Origin: Streptomyces olivochromogenes
GTDB taxonomy: Bacteria; Actinomycetota; Actinomycetes; Streptomycetales; Streptomycetaceae
Direction: 5' to 3'
NCBI RefSeq assembly: GCF_021538895.1
Contig: NZ_JADDRL010000038.1
Location: 1 to 64,000, forward strand
DNA length: 64,000 nt
Shown here one piece after another: positions 44,269-52,637 of this stretch. A model generated the notes under the pieces. It saw nothing but the letters and a program-made list of their open reading frames with translations. It ran no database searches and was not told the DNA's origin. The translations under genes and the position numbers were made by a program. Positions within the stretch are counted from its first letter, which is position 1; each line of letters begins with the position of its first letter.

Positions 44269-44955
44269 TCAGGGAGAAGCCTGGTCCAGCTTCCGGGGAT
44301 GCGGTGGCGGCAGGCGGAACAAACCCCTGAGCCTGAGCAGGGCCTCCTCGTCGCCAGATGCGGACGCGGCACCGGTCTCGACGGCCTCCCCGAACGTGAA
44401 GCCCTGACCGGTCAGGCGGAGGAAGGCCTCCTGGCTGATCGTGATGATCGCGTCCGGGTGCTGAGCAGGCCCGTGAAGCGCCTCGATCGTCCCGTCGTCG
44501 ATTCGAGCATGGAACAACTCGTCGTCGATGCGGAATTCGTACACCGCGTGGAGGCCTGCGGCGGCCTCGGGGTCGAAACAGGCTCGCAGGCCGAGCACCG
44601 CCCACCCCGGATGGAACGTCTCACTCGCGCGGCGTTCACCCATCGCCCACTTCAGGCCCCACCGGGCCAGTTCAAGGATCGCCGGTCCGAGTTCCTCGCC
44701 TGCCTCGGTGAGGGCGTATGCGGGGGTCCGGGCGGGTGGGGGGAGCGTGATCTTGTGTGCCAGCCCCTCGCGTTCCAAGTGTTTCAGGCGGGCGGCCAGC
44801 AGGCCGGTGCCGAGGCCGCGCAGGCTGGCCTGCAGGTCGCCGTACCGTTTGGGTCCGGTCAGAAGTTCGCGGATCAGCAGCAGCGTCCAGCGCTCGCCGA
44901 CGAGGTCGAGGGTGCGCGCGGTCGCGCAGTACTGGTTGTACGTTCGCTGTTCCAC
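44269..44955 (-). CDS. HxlR-family regulator with SCP2-like domain
   Basis: 228 residues. The N-terminal HxlR winged helix reads YCATARTLDLVGERWTLLLIRELLTGPKRYGDLQASLRGLGTGLLAARLKHL, with the early Cys9 of the redox-sensing members. A C-terminal sterol-carrier-like domain (RIDDELFHARIDDGTIEAL; ITISQEAFLRLTGQGFTFGEA, ~140-220) may bind a lipid or hydrophobic ligand. Neighbours are the MerR unit and the broken alpha/beta hydrolase; its target is unknown. Confidence 0.88.
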   Translation of the reverse strand: MEQRTYNQYCATARTLDLVGERWTLLLIRELLTGPKRYGDLQASLRGLGTGLLAARLKHLEREGLAHKITLPPPARTPAYALTEAGEELGPAILELARWGLKWAMGERRASETFHPGWAVLGLRACFDPEAAAGLHAVYEFRIDDELFHARIDDGTIEALHGPAQHPDAIITISQEAFLRLTGQGFTFGEAVETGAASASGDEEALLRLRGLFRLPPPHPRKLDQASP

Positions 44956-44959
44956 TTCG

Positions 44960-45329
44960 TCATTCTAGACTTCGCGCTTCCGCTTCTTGAAGAGCGCAAA
45001 CATCGAGGAGTATCCGGGCGAGCGGCTCCGGATCGGTCAGCATCACGTCGTGCGGGTCGTCCAGGGCGTGGGTCCGGTATCCGACGGCCTGGCCGAACCG
45101 GTCGAAGGGATAGATCTGCGGCCTGCAGTGGATGGCAGTTCCGGGAATCCGGTCGACGCCAGCCACGCTGCGGTGTCGGGGTCGACGATGCCGAACGCCG
45201 CGGGGCCGGGATCAGCCGGCCGCCCCCGTGTGTCTGGGCCGCCGTACGGACCGCGTTGACGAAGGTGTCAGGGGCCAGGCTGAACATGCTGGCGCCGTCG
45301 GACCCCGCCCATCCGTCCACGAGGGCGAT
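44960..45329 (-). pseudogene. Alpha/beta-hydrolase, 3' part of gene split by IS605
   Basis: Reading on the minus strand from the IS edge gives IALVDGWAGSDGASMFSLAP, DTFVNAVRTAAQTHGGGRLIPA, then (next frame) AAFGIVDPDTAAWLASTGF, then (third frame) RPQIYPFDRFGQAVGYRTHA and LDDPHDVMLTDPEPLARILL, ending at 44960. This matches the C-terminal half of salicylate-esterase-like alpha/beta hydrolases, with the catalytic His in PHDVML. Two further frameshifts show that it is decayed. Its 5' end lies across the element at 47162-47258. Confidence 0.65.
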
Positions 45330-45500
45330 GTGACTCCTCCCCCGGCTGAAGCCGGGGGCTTCTCGCTACGCCGGATTGGCGCCGCGACGGACCAGCCCGG
45401 CCCGTAGAACGTTGGTGGCTCCCACTGTGTCGGCGTGCGCGTGGTGGCCGCACGAGAGGCAGTGGAACTTTTCCTGTGTGGGCCGGTTCTCCTTCGCGGT
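45330..45500 (-). ncRNA. Putative omega RNA (reRNA) of TnpB
   Basis: By analogy with known TnpB systems, the 3' end of tnpB plus the right-end hairpin (45339-45358) would form the omega RNA scaffold. The guide would be the flanking DNA directly beyond 45330 (minus strand ATCGCCCTCGTGGACG...). The 5' boundary is approximate and no transcript evidence exists here. Confidence 0.4.
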
Positions 45501-46580
45501 GTGCCCGCATTCGGGGCAGGTGCGGGAGGTGTTGCGGGGGTCCACGGCGATCACTTCCCGTCCGGCGCTTTCAGCCTTGGCGTGCAGGATCGTCAGGAAC
45601 ACCCCCCATCCGGCATCGTTGATCGACTTGTTGAGCCCGGCCTTCGCGGCAGCCCCGTTGGGTAGGAAGGTGCCCGGCCGGTCGGGGTCGGGTTTCGGTG
45701 CGGGGGCCTTGCCCATGTTGCGAATCTTGAGGTCTTCGTGCGCGATGAAGTCGTGTGCGCGGACCAGGCCGAGCGCGGTCTTGTGTGCGTGGTCGAGCCG
45801 CTGGCGCCGCACCTTACCGTGCAGTTGGGCGACCTTTTGCACCGCGCGCCGGTGGTTGGCGGTTCGGTCCTTCGCCTTGCGGCGCGGGAACCGGGACAGG
45901 GCCTGCTGCGCCGTCTCCAGTTTCGCGGCCGCACAGCGGCCGTGGCGCGGGCTGGGCACGAACCCGCCGTTCGAGTCGGCGAGGAAGTTCGCGATACCCA
46001 GATCGATGCCGATCACGGAGCCGGTCGCGGGCAGCGGTTCGGGCTGGTCCTGCTCAGCGGTCAGCACGACGAACCACTTTCGGCCCTCGCGCTTCACCGA
46101 CACGGTCTTGACGTGGCCGGCCACCGGGCGGTGCTGGTTGACCCTGACGTGGCCCACGCCCTGGAAGCGGACGCGGGTGACGGCATCGTGCGGGGTGGAG
46201 TTCCACCGGCAGCCGTCCCCGTCCTTGGGGAAGTCCACCGTGTCGAACCAGTTCACCCCGCGAAAGCGCGGGTAGCCCGGGGCATCTCCGGACTTGACCC
46301 GGCGGAAGAACGCGGCGAACGCCTTGTCGAGACGGCGCAAGGTGGCCTGCTGTGAACTGAACGACCAGCGGCCCTGACGCTCCGGGTCGAACGCCCGGAT
46401 CTCCTTGAGCTGCGCGGACTGCATCCCGTACTGGACGGTGGTCTTCGAGACGTGCCGCCAGGCGTCGCGGCGTTCCTGCAACGCCGCGTTGTAGAGGGAG
46501 CGGTGATCCCGCAGCATCTCGACCAGCGCCTGCTCCTGGCGGACGGTGGGCCGCATGAGGAACTTGTACGCACGAATCAT
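45366..46580 (-). CDS. tnpB: TnpB, RNA-guided endonuclease of IS605
   Basis: 404 residues from ATG 46580. The RuvC-like triad is intact: Asp193 in VIGIDLGIANF, Glu282 in IAHEDLKI and Asp384 in HADTVGATN. The zinc finger is CPECGH...CLSCGH, and the N-terminal helix-turn-helix/Wedge region begins IRAYKFLMRPTVRQEQAL. TnpB cuts DNA next to a short TAM under omega RNA guidance and helps the element persist. An in-frame GTG at 46589 sits too close to the GGAGGGG ribosome site to be preferred. Length is normal and no frame damage is seen, so it is probably functional. Confidence 0.93.
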   Translation of the reverse strand: MIRAYKFLMRPTVRQEQALVEMLRDHRSLYNAALQERRDAWRHVSKTTVQYGMQSAQLKEIRAFDPERQGRWSFSSQQATLRRLDKAFAAFFRRVKSGDAPGYPRFRGVNWFDTVDFPKDGDGCRWNSTPHDAVTRVRFQGVGHVRVNQHRPVAGHVKTVSVKREGRKWFVVLTAEQDQPEPLPATGSVIGIDLGIANFLADSNGGFVPSPRHGRCAAAKLETAQQALSRFPRRKAKDRTANHRRAVQKVAQLHGKVRRQRLDHAHKTALGLVRAHDFIAHEDLKIRNMGKAPAPKPDPDRPGTFLPNGAAAKAGLNKSINDAGWGVFLTILHAKAESAGREVIAVDPRNTSRTCPECGHTAKENRPTQEKFHCLSCGHHAHADTVGATNVLRAGLVRRGANPA

Positions 46581-46630
46581 CCAGCCCACCCCCTCCGGTC
46601 AAGTCCACTCGATCCTACTATACTTGGCGC

Positions 46631-47059
46631 ATGTCACCGCGCTGGGAGCCAAATCCCGACATCAGACGGGGAAACCACGTCATCCACAACCTCCACGCCC
46701 ACTTGGTGTTCGTCACCAAATACCGGCGTGAGATCTTCAACGACGACATGCTGACGCGCTGCGAGGCGATCATGCGGGACGTGTGCGAGAGCTTCGGCGC
46801 GCAGCTGCGGGAGTTCAACGGCGAAGGCGATCACGTCCACCTGCTCGTGCACTACCCGCCGAAAATCGCCCTGTCCAAGCTCGTCAACTCCCTCAAGGGC
46901 GTCAGCTCCCGATATCTGCGCGCGGAGTACACCGGCCGGATCAACCGGATCGGGACGGGATCCGTGTTCTGGTCCCCGTCCTACTTCGCGGGGTCCTGCG
47001 GCGGCGCACCGCTGAGCATCGTCAAGGAGTACATCGAGAACCAGAAGCGCCCAGCCTGA
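46631..47059 (+). CDS. tnpA: IS200-type Y1 transposase TnpA
   Basis: 142 residues, the usual size. The HUH metal motif reads GDHVHLLVHYPP and the nucleophilic tyrosine is in IVKEYIENQK near the C-terminus. It excises and inserts the element as single-stranded DNA through the end hairpins. A TATACT -10 box lies 6 bp before the ATG (46619-46624), so the mRNA is probably leaderless, in keeping with low expression of these transposases. It is divergent from tnpB. Confidence 0.93.
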   Translation: MSPRWEPNPDIRRGNHVIHNLHAHLVFVTKYRREIFNDDMLTRCEAIMRDVCESFGAQLREFNGEGDHVHLLVHYPPKIALSKLVNSLKGVSSRYLRAEYTGRINRIGTGSVFWSPSYFAGSCGGAPLSIVKEYIENQKRPA

Positions 47060-47161
47060 CCGTCACCCCGAAGACGCAGAGATCTCCGGCGCTTCGCGCC
47101 TCCGGGCCGAGGATCGCATTCCCGCCCGGCCTGAAGGCCGGGATTCCCTGCAAAGAACAAG

Positions 47162-47258
47162 GGATGGCCGACGGCACTCGACCGTGCGTCCGCGGCCTCC
47201 CGTACGACCAGGCCCACGGGCCGTGCCAGGCGCCGTGGACGAGTACGAAAGTGGTCAT
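47162..47258 (-). pseudogene. Alpha/beta-hydrolase, 5' part of gene split by IS605
   Basis: ATG 47258 overlaps the stop of the LLM oxidoreductase gene (ATGA). It opens MTTFVLVHGAWHGPWAW, the classic oxyanion-strand start of alpha/beta hydrolases. After ~17-25 residues it meets the IS605 left end. The middle of the gene, including the GxSxG nucleophile region, is absent from both halves. Confidence 0.6.
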
Positions 47259-47998
47259 CGCTGATTCCCCGTACGCAGCAGGGGCAGCACCTGGTCGGCG
47301 AACTCCTCCAGCCCCGCGTCCTGGTCATCGGTCGCCAGGCGGATCACGAGGTGACGGGCGCCGGCGGCAACGTAACCGGTGCGGTCAACCAGTCGGCGGC
47401 CTGGCGGATGGGTAAGCCAGCCGTCGGCCAGGCGGGCCACGCGCCGCAGCGCTGGCGCACCGTTTGCCGCCAACCAGATCGGCGGTCCTCCCGGGCGGGA
47501 CGGCGGAGGCGCGATCCGCACGTCGTCGAAGGTGAAGTGTTCGCCTTTGTACGACACCGTCTTCCCCGACCAGAGCTGTCTCATGGCGTCGATCGACTCC
47601 TCCATACGGCTGATGCGGCGCTCGAAGTCGGCGCCGATCGCCGTGAATTGAGCCTCGGTGTCGGGGGTCGGGAACCCGCCGCCCATGCCCGCGATCAGCC
47701 TTCCTCCCGACAACCGGTCGAGGGTGGCGAGTTGGTGCGCCAGCAGGATCGGATGGCGCAGCGCCGGCAGCAGCACCGCCGGGCCGAGCGCGACCCGCTC
47801 AGTGGCCTGAGCCGCCGCGGCCAACAGCAGCAGCGGATCCGCGCGCGGTCTGGTCACGGGGCTGTCGCCCGCCCAGACCGAGTCAAGTCCCAACTGCTCT
47901 GCTCGTCGCGCCTGGGCGACGAGCCGCCCGAGGTCGTGTTCACCCAGAACGGACCGGTCGCGTGTCGGCAGTAGGTAGCCGATCTTTAACTCCGCCAC
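47255..47998 (-). CDS. LLM-class F420/FMN-dependent oxidoreductase
   Basis: 247 residues of the luciferase-like monooxygenase TIM barrel: LKIGYLLPTRDRSVLGEHD, AEQLGLDSVWAGDSPVTRPR, ATERVALGPAVLLPALRHP and GRLIAGMGGGFPTPDTEAQF. The usual long segment between ADGWLT (~200) and the final GARHLVIRLA helix is short, so an internal deletion of about 50-60 residues is possible. The family uses reduced F420 or FMN to oxidise or reduce small substrates. It is translationally coupled to the split alpha/beta hydrolase and divergent from ohr. Confidence 0.8.
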   Translation of the reverse strand: MAELKIGYLLPTRDRSVLGEHDLGRLVAQARRAEQLGLDSVWAGDSPVTRPRADPLLLLAAAAQATERVALGPAVLLPALRHPILLAHQLATLDRLSGGRLIAGMGGGFPTPDTEAQFTAIGADFERRISRMEESIDAMRQLWSGKTVSYKGEHFTFDDVRIAPPPSRPGGPPIWLAANGAPALRRVARLADGWLTHPPGRRLVDRTGYVAAGARHLVIRLATDDQDAGLEEFADQVLPLLRTGNQR

Positions 47999-48099
47999 CT
48001 GCCCTCCCCGTCGTCGTGAGGGTTGTGATCGTATGCCATTGACTTCTCATTTTTGAAGTGACAGGTTCATATTTCAGTAGCCACGAAAGGAGTTGCACG

Positions 48100-48528
48100 A
48101 TGACCAAGGCGCTGTACACGGCGCAGGCGCACGTCACCGGAGGCAGGAACGGCCACGGGCGCACAACTGACGGACGGCTGGATCTGGAGCTGCGGCAACC
48201 CAAGGAGCTGGGCGGGGACGGTGAAGGCGTCAACCCCGAACAGCTCTTCGCGATCGGTTACGCCGCCTGCTTCGGTACGACGCTCGCCCTGGTCGGCCGG
48301 AGCAGCAAGTCACAAGCGGACGACGCGGTGATCGACTCGCACGTCTCGCTGATCCCCGTCGACGGCGGCCGTTTCGAGCTCGGCGTCGAGTTGCACATCT
48401 CGCTGCCTTCTGTCACCGACGAGCAGGCGGCCGAACTGGTCAGAACCGCCCATCAGGTCTGTCCCTACTCCCGAGCCACGCGTGACAACATCGGCGTGGC
48501 ATTGGTCGTCAACGGAACCCGCCTGTGA
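48100..48528 (+). CDS. ohr: Organic hydroperoxide resistance protein (Ohr)
   Basis: 142 residues with the OsmC/Ohr fold. Both redox cysteines are in place: Cys57 in GYAACFGTTL and Cys121 in VCPYSRATR. The family reduces fatty-acid and other organic hydroperoxides with lipoylated-protein or thiol electrons. ATG 48100 has GAAAGGAG 7 nt upstream; an in-frame start 42 bp earlier has none. The upstream gap holds TTGACT and an ACTTC-N7-GAAGT dyad that could bind an OhrR/MarR regulator, but no OhrR gene is adjacent. Confidence 0.95.
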   Translation: MTKALYTAQAHVTGGRNGHGRTTDGRLDLELRQPKELGGDGEGVNPEQLFAIGYAACFGTTLALVGRSSKSQADDAVIDSHVSLIPVDGGRFELGVELHISLPSVTDEQAAELVRTAHQVCPYSRATRDNIGVALVVNGTRL

Positions 48529-48550
48529 CATAGCCGGGGACTCGGCGTGG

Positions 48551-48579
48551 GTGGGACGGTCTTGATACGACCGTCCCAC
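48551..48579 (+). terminator. Terminator of ohr
   Basis: Perfect 11-bp arms GTGGGACGGTC (48551-48561) and GACCGTCCCAC (48569-48579), with a 7-nt TTGATAC loop, 22 bp after the stop codon. Confidence 0.75.
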
Positions 48580-48599
48580 AACCGTGTGCCCTCGCCGCA

Positions 48600-49126
48600 T
48601 GCACGCACTCGCACTTCGCGCTCTGGAATCACTCCTCGATCTTCCAACCGCATCCGGCACACGGACCAGGTCGGCAACGGTGGCCCCCGGTGCGCAGGCA
48701 CGGCAGCAGGCGACCTCGTCGGGCCCACTGATGCTTCGACCGGCCGGGATCCGAAGCTGCCGGGTCGACTCGTCACCGTCGAACGCCCACACCGCGGGCA
48801 GGCGGGAAGCGGCCCAGTCGTAGAACCGTTCGCCCTTGGCTGCAGGACCTGCCGACGACACTGCCGTGCCTCGGGCGGCGATTGGGCGAGGAGGCGGTCG
48901 ATGTGCGTCAGCCGTGAACTGTGGAGGCCAGGGCGCGCAGTCTCACGGCTCGGGCGAGGTCACCCTTGGCGGCGACGGTGCGATTGCCGGGGATGCGGGC
49001 CGTTCGGCAGCGCACCCGTTCACGCAGGCCGTCGGCGGCACAGCGGCAGCGGGAGAACAGGTGCTGAAGGCCATGTGGTACGGCCGGAGTACTCGGCCGC
49101 CAGTTCGTCGGCACGTCGTGCATCAC
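48600..49126 (-). mobile_element. IS701-family transposase relic
   Basis: Two minus-strand pieces are recognisable. One is RFYDWAASRLPAVWAFDGDE followed by RSISGPDEVACCRACAPGAT and VADLVRV (48700-48830), close to the C-terminal text of Streptomyces IS701-like DDE transposases. The other, PHGLQHLFSRCRCAADGLRE (~49040-49080), resembles the N-terminal HTH region. The catalytic centre between them is missing and frames change, so it is dead. Confidence 0.5.
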
Positions 49127-49248
49127 GGCACCGAACTACTCGCGGCGTTCTCATTCCATGCGGCGCGGGCACACGCTCGCGGGACGGCTGGACCACGGCC
49201 GCCTCACCCAAGGTCCCCCGCTGCCGATCACGGGGCACACTGGCCGAC

Positions 49249-49620
49249 ATGCCTCTATCGCTGCACCACATCGTCATCGACGCCCACGACCTGCCCGCCC
49301 TTGCCCGGTTCTGGGCTGAGGTGCTGGGTTGGCGGATCCTGTCCGAGCGGGAGCGGGAGGTCGTGGTCGGGCCGGACGAGAAAGCACCGGTCGGCATCTG
49401 CTTCATGCCGGTGACGGACCCAAAGGTCGTCAAGAACCGCCTGCACCTCGATCTGACGACCGCCCCGGACGACCGGGAGGCCGAGATCGAGCGCATCCTC
49501 GCACTCGGCGCCCGCAGGGTGGAAGTCGGGCAGAGCGGCAACGAATCATGGACCGTGCTGGCCGATCCGGAAGGCAACGAGTTCTGCGTAGTTCGCCCGA
49601 AGCAGACCCTTGTGGGCTAG
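49249..49620 (+). CDS. VOC (glyoxalase/bleomycin-resistance) family protein
   Basis: 123 residues, one complete VOC unit of two beta-alpha-beta-beta-beta modules: LHHIVIDAHDLPALARFWAEVLGW then KNRLHLDLTTAPDDREAEIERIL and the closing strand WTVLADPEGNEFCVV. Candidate metal ligands are His6, His (HLDL) and Glu (GNEFCV). Such proteins bind metals or drugs, or act as isomerases; the substrate is unknown. ATG 49249 is chosen because the fold starts there; an in-frame reading extends far upstream over IS relics and is not real. Confidence 0.8.
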   Translation: MPLSLHHIVIDAHDLPALARFWAEVLGWRILSEREREVVVGPDEKAPVGICFMPVTDPKVVKNRLHLDLTTAPDDREAEIERILALGARRVEVGQSGNESWTVLADPEGNEFCVVRPKQTLVG

Positions 49621-49635
49621 GGCCTGTCCGGCGGA

Positions 49636-49960
49636 TCATGCCGGGGACGCGGGGCCTGGCACGCCCATCTGCGGCGTTGTCGTCGGTTGCCGACGCTCCG
49701 CGTCGACGCCCTCCTCCGCGTTGAGCCGGGCCTGGCGGCGCTGGCGACCTCCGGTTCCACCGGTGTCCTGGCCGCGTACAGCAGCCTCGGCGCTCATCCC
49801 TTCCGTCAGCGCGGCGAACATGCCGACGTCGCGCCGTTGACCGAAGCGGTCGCAAAGCGTCTGGCGGGCCCCGAACTCCTCGGACATCTCCCGCCATTGG
49901 CTGCCGGTGCGGAACCGCCAGATAACGCCCTCGAACCGTTCGCGCAGGCACTGCGGGAAC
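49636..49960 (-). mobile_element. IS5-type transposase relic
   Basis: A minus-strand frame reads RERFEGVIWRFRTGSQWREM, SEEFGARQTLCDRFGQRRDV, then GMFAALTEGMSAEAAVRG. This is the N-terminal third of an IS5-family transposase; DDE residues are absent and the frame ends in unrelated Gly/Arg-rich text. Confidence 0.6.
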
Positions 49961-50026
49961 GGGCCGTACCGTCCGACGGTCCGAAACAGACCGCACTGAT
50001 CACGACTCCAAGACAGATGCTCGGTG

Positions 50027-50067
50027 CGGCCCCGGCAGCAAAGGGTCAGCCTTTGCTGCCGGGGCCG
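50027..50067 (-). terminator. Terminator of the amidase gene
   Basis: Perfect 18-bp arms CGGCCCCGGCAGCAAAGG (50027-50044) and CCTTTGCTGCCGGGGCCG (50050-50067), with a 5-nt loop, 34 bp beyond the minus-strand stop at 50101. Confidence 0.85.
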
Positions 50068-50100
50068 GGTCCGCCTGTCGTCGCGTCTGCCGCCTGGTGG

Positions 50101-52014
50101 TTACTGTGCGGTGACGTCGGAGGCGTACACCAGGGCAGTGCGGTGGTTGTACTGGATGGTGTACATGTTCTTCCCGCCCGTGACGACCCTTCCGGTGGAG
50201 GGGAAGTAGTCGTCGGTGGGGGCGGGTGCGGCGGTGGCGACGTACGCCTGGCCTGCGGGGACGTTGTAGAAGCTCAGGGGGGCCTGAGTTGAGGGGGAGA
50301 GCCCGGCAGGGTACTCGTTCGCGTCCGGGTAGCTCGATCCGTACACCGCCACCGGTGAGGTGCCGGCGGCGCTGACCAGCGTCACATCGTGGGCGGGTGT
50401 GGTGTTGCAGCCGTGCGGATTGAAGAACCAGACTTTCGTGCCGCTGTACCAGATGGCCGTCCAGTCGTCCTGGCGGTCGGCGACGACGAACTGCTGCCCA
50501 GCCGCCACGGTGCTGCCCCAGTCGTTGATGCGGTCCGTGCCGACGCCATCCGGATGAACGGCCTGGTCGCCGAAGAGCGGCGCGGTGGCGCTGGGCGCGG
50601 TGCGCAGGTAGACGAAGTTCGAGGGCTGGGTCCGCTCGGTGCACTCGGGTGTGGCGCCGGTGGGGTCGTCGGACGGGCAGACCTGCACGGTCTGCTGGTT
50701 GCGGTCGTAGCCGGGGGTGATGGTGAGTGCGGAGCCGACGGGGCCCACGCCGTGCCGGCCGCTCGCCGGGGCGTGCAGCAGCCGCATGAAGCGCTCCCAG
50801 TCCCAGGACGGGCCGGGGTCCCAGTGCATGCCGGAGATCAAGGCGGATTTGGGTCCGGGCACGTTGTCGTGTCCGATGATGTGCTGCCGGTCCAGCGGGA
50901 TGCCGAAGCGCTCGGCCAGGTACCGGACGAGTTCCGCGCTCGTCTCGTACTGGGTCTGGGTGTACCAGGTACCGCCGCCGGCGGCGGCGTAGCCCTCGTG
51001 CTCGATGCCGAGCGAGTGCAGGTTGGTCGAGTAGTTGCCCGCCTGGAAGGAGATGTCCTTGGTGGGCACCATCTGTGTCACGGCGCCGTCCGAGGAGCGG
51101 ATGACGTAATGGGCCGATCCGCCGCCCGGCTTCTGGAAGGTGTTGAGGGCGGCGTCGTAGGACGACTCGGTGTCGTGGATGACGATGGTGTCGATCCTGA
51201 TCCCGTTGGCGGGACGGTTGGACACCTGGCCGTTGGCCGGCGCGGCGGGCAGGAAGGCGCAGTTGATGGTGGCGGGGCACTCGGTGCCGTCCGCCGCGGC
51301 CGTCGTCTTCAGGTGCAGCGCGGACAGTTGTCTGGTGGCCGGGCGGACGCCCGGGGTGGGCGGCAGGCTGATGTGCTGTCCGTCCCGGGTGGTCTCCTGC
51401 GCGCCGTTTTCGATGGTGTCAAAGACCCGGTCGGCGAAGGCACTTGCCGCACGCTGCTCGGTGGAGCCGCTGTAACGGGCGACGGCGGCGTACCACTTGC
51501 CCGGGTCCTTCGGGGTGCCGCCAACCGTGCTCTTCGCGTAGGAGGCCAGGAGGGCCGCACCTGCACGGATGTTGGCGCCCTCCTCCGTGCGCAGTCGCTT
51601 CGCGGGCAGTCCTGTCAGTCCGGCGGCGGCCTGGAGGGTGTGCAGGGGCGGAGCGGAGGCCATTTTGGCCAGGTCCGCGCGGCCTACCGCGCCCGCGTCG
51701 CCCGCGGCCAGCATCTTGGCTGTCACGTCCGTCAGATGCATGGGCCCGTAGCCGCCGCTGGTGCTGCGTTCGCCGGCATGGGCGTCCCACGCGGACTCGT
51801 GATAGGCCACGGCGAGCAGGACGGGCAGCGGGACGTCGTACTCCGCCGCGGCCTGCTCGAAGATGTGCTGACGGCTGTCGGCCGCCGTCCGATGTCCGGC
51901 CGTTCGATGTGCCGTCGCCTCGACGGGCGGCGGGACGGCCGCGATCCCCGCGGCTGCCAGCACACCTGCCGCGAGGGTCAGTGACAGCCGCCGGTGCGGA
52001 TTGCGTTCATGCAC
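50101..52014 (-). CDS. Secreted N-acetylmuramoyl-L-alanine amidase with lytic-transglycosylase-like domain
   Basis: 637 residues from GTG 52014 (AGG upstream; the next in-frame ATG is 48 bp earlier). Signal peptide LSLTLAAGVLAAAGIAAVPPP. An N-terminal helical domain resembles lysozyme-like/SLT folds (LLAVAYHESAWDAHAG with a Glu at the catalytic-like position). The central Amidase_2 domain has zinc ligands in DTIVIHDTESSY, SLGIEHEGYA and IIGHDNVPGPKSA. The C-terminal half is rich in Thr/Pro/Tyr and may bind the wall. It would cut the amide between peptide and MurNAc, for wall turnover or prey lysis. Confidence 0.88.
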   Translation of the reverse strand: MHERNPHRRLSLTLAAGVLAAAGIAAVPPPVEATAHRTAGHRTAADSRQHIFEQAAAEYDVPLPVLLAVAYHESAWDAHAGERSTSGGYGPMHLTDVTAKMLAAGDAGAVGRADLAKMASAPPLHTLQAAAGLTGLPAKRLRTEEGANIRAGAALLASYAKSTVGGTPKDPGKWYAAVARYSGSTEQRAASAFADRVFDTIENGAQETTRDGQHISLPPTPGVRPATRQLSALHLKTTAAADGTECPATINCAFLPAAPANGQVSNRPANGIRIDTIVIHDTESSYDAALNTFQKPGGGSAHYVIRSSDGAVTQMVPTKDISFQAGNYSTNLHSLGIEHEGYAAAGGGTWYTQTQYETSAELVRYLAERFGIPLDRQHIIGHDNVPGPKSALISGMHWDPGPSWDWERFMRLLHAPASGRHGVGPVGSALTITPGYDRNQQTVQVCPSDDPTGATPECTERTQPSNFVYLRTAPSATAPLFGDQAVHPDGVGTDRINDWGSTVAAGQQFVVADRQDDWTAIWYSGTKVWFFNPHGCNTTPAHDVTLVSAAGTSPVAVYGSSYPDANEYPAGLSPSTQAPLSFYNVPAGQAYVATAAPAPTDDYFPSTGRVVTGGKNMYTIQYNHRTALVYASDVTAQ

Positions 52015-52637
52015 GTGTAGGTACCTGACTTTCCTGCACTGATTCGGGTCTCCATGAGCCACCGCAGTGGCGCTCCGTAGCCGAAATGCGGCCCAGGAGC
52101 ACCCAGTTGAGTACGCGGTGATCTGTACATGAAGTGATGGCGATCAAGCGTGCCGGGTTCCCGCTCGCGGACCTCATGTGTGCCCGGTCGACTCGCGCCG
52201 TTGTTCGGGGTGTCTTGTCGGCGCGCACCCGCCTGGGGAGGGTGCGCGGTCTGCCCGGTCCCAGCCGCGGCACCCTGATACGGCCAGGACGGCCTCAACT
52301 GCGGGAAGTCCCTGCACTGCCCGACGGTGATCACGCTGGACATGGGTTTCTGCCCCTGCTCGACGGCCAGGTGCAGTTGTTGGTGGTCGGGCCGCCGCGC
52401 GAGCAACGGGGGGGCGGCCGGGCCGGCGTCTGGCGTGACGTCGTCCCGTCGGTACAAGTGCGACCTTCAAACGGTGAGCCGTTCAGCCTGACAGTTCGCG
52501 AGGCTCTCCCGCATCACGTCGGCGTCAGAGTTCATCTTCGAAGGGCGTCAGAGTGCACGCTCGGCAGGAACAGGCGGCACGCGAGCGCGTTGTGCGTCTC
52601 CCCCGTCCAACTGCCTGGCAAGAAAGGTTGCACTGCG
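52015..52637. other. Upstream region of the amidase; no gene
   Basis: About 620 bp. Holds the amidase promoter at the left. Open frames here lack starts and families; I see nothing else supportable. Confidence 0.4.

Larger units (their letters stand above)
45330..47155. mobile_element. IS200/IS605-family element (tnpA and tnpB, divergent)
   Basis: A complete-looking element of about 1.8 kb without terminal inverted repeats. Subterminal hairpins mark both ends, each with a TGAA loop: CCCCCGGC/GCCGGGGG (45339-45358) near the tnpB 3' end (right end) and CCCGGCC/GGCCGGG (47125-47142) near the tnpA 3' end (left end). The right end is followed by AGTCAC (minus strand, 45335-45330), a plausible cleavage site, which sets the left coordinate. 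The 47155 boundary is estimated to about +/-10 bp. It splits an alpha/beta-hydrolase gene. Confidence 0.85.
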
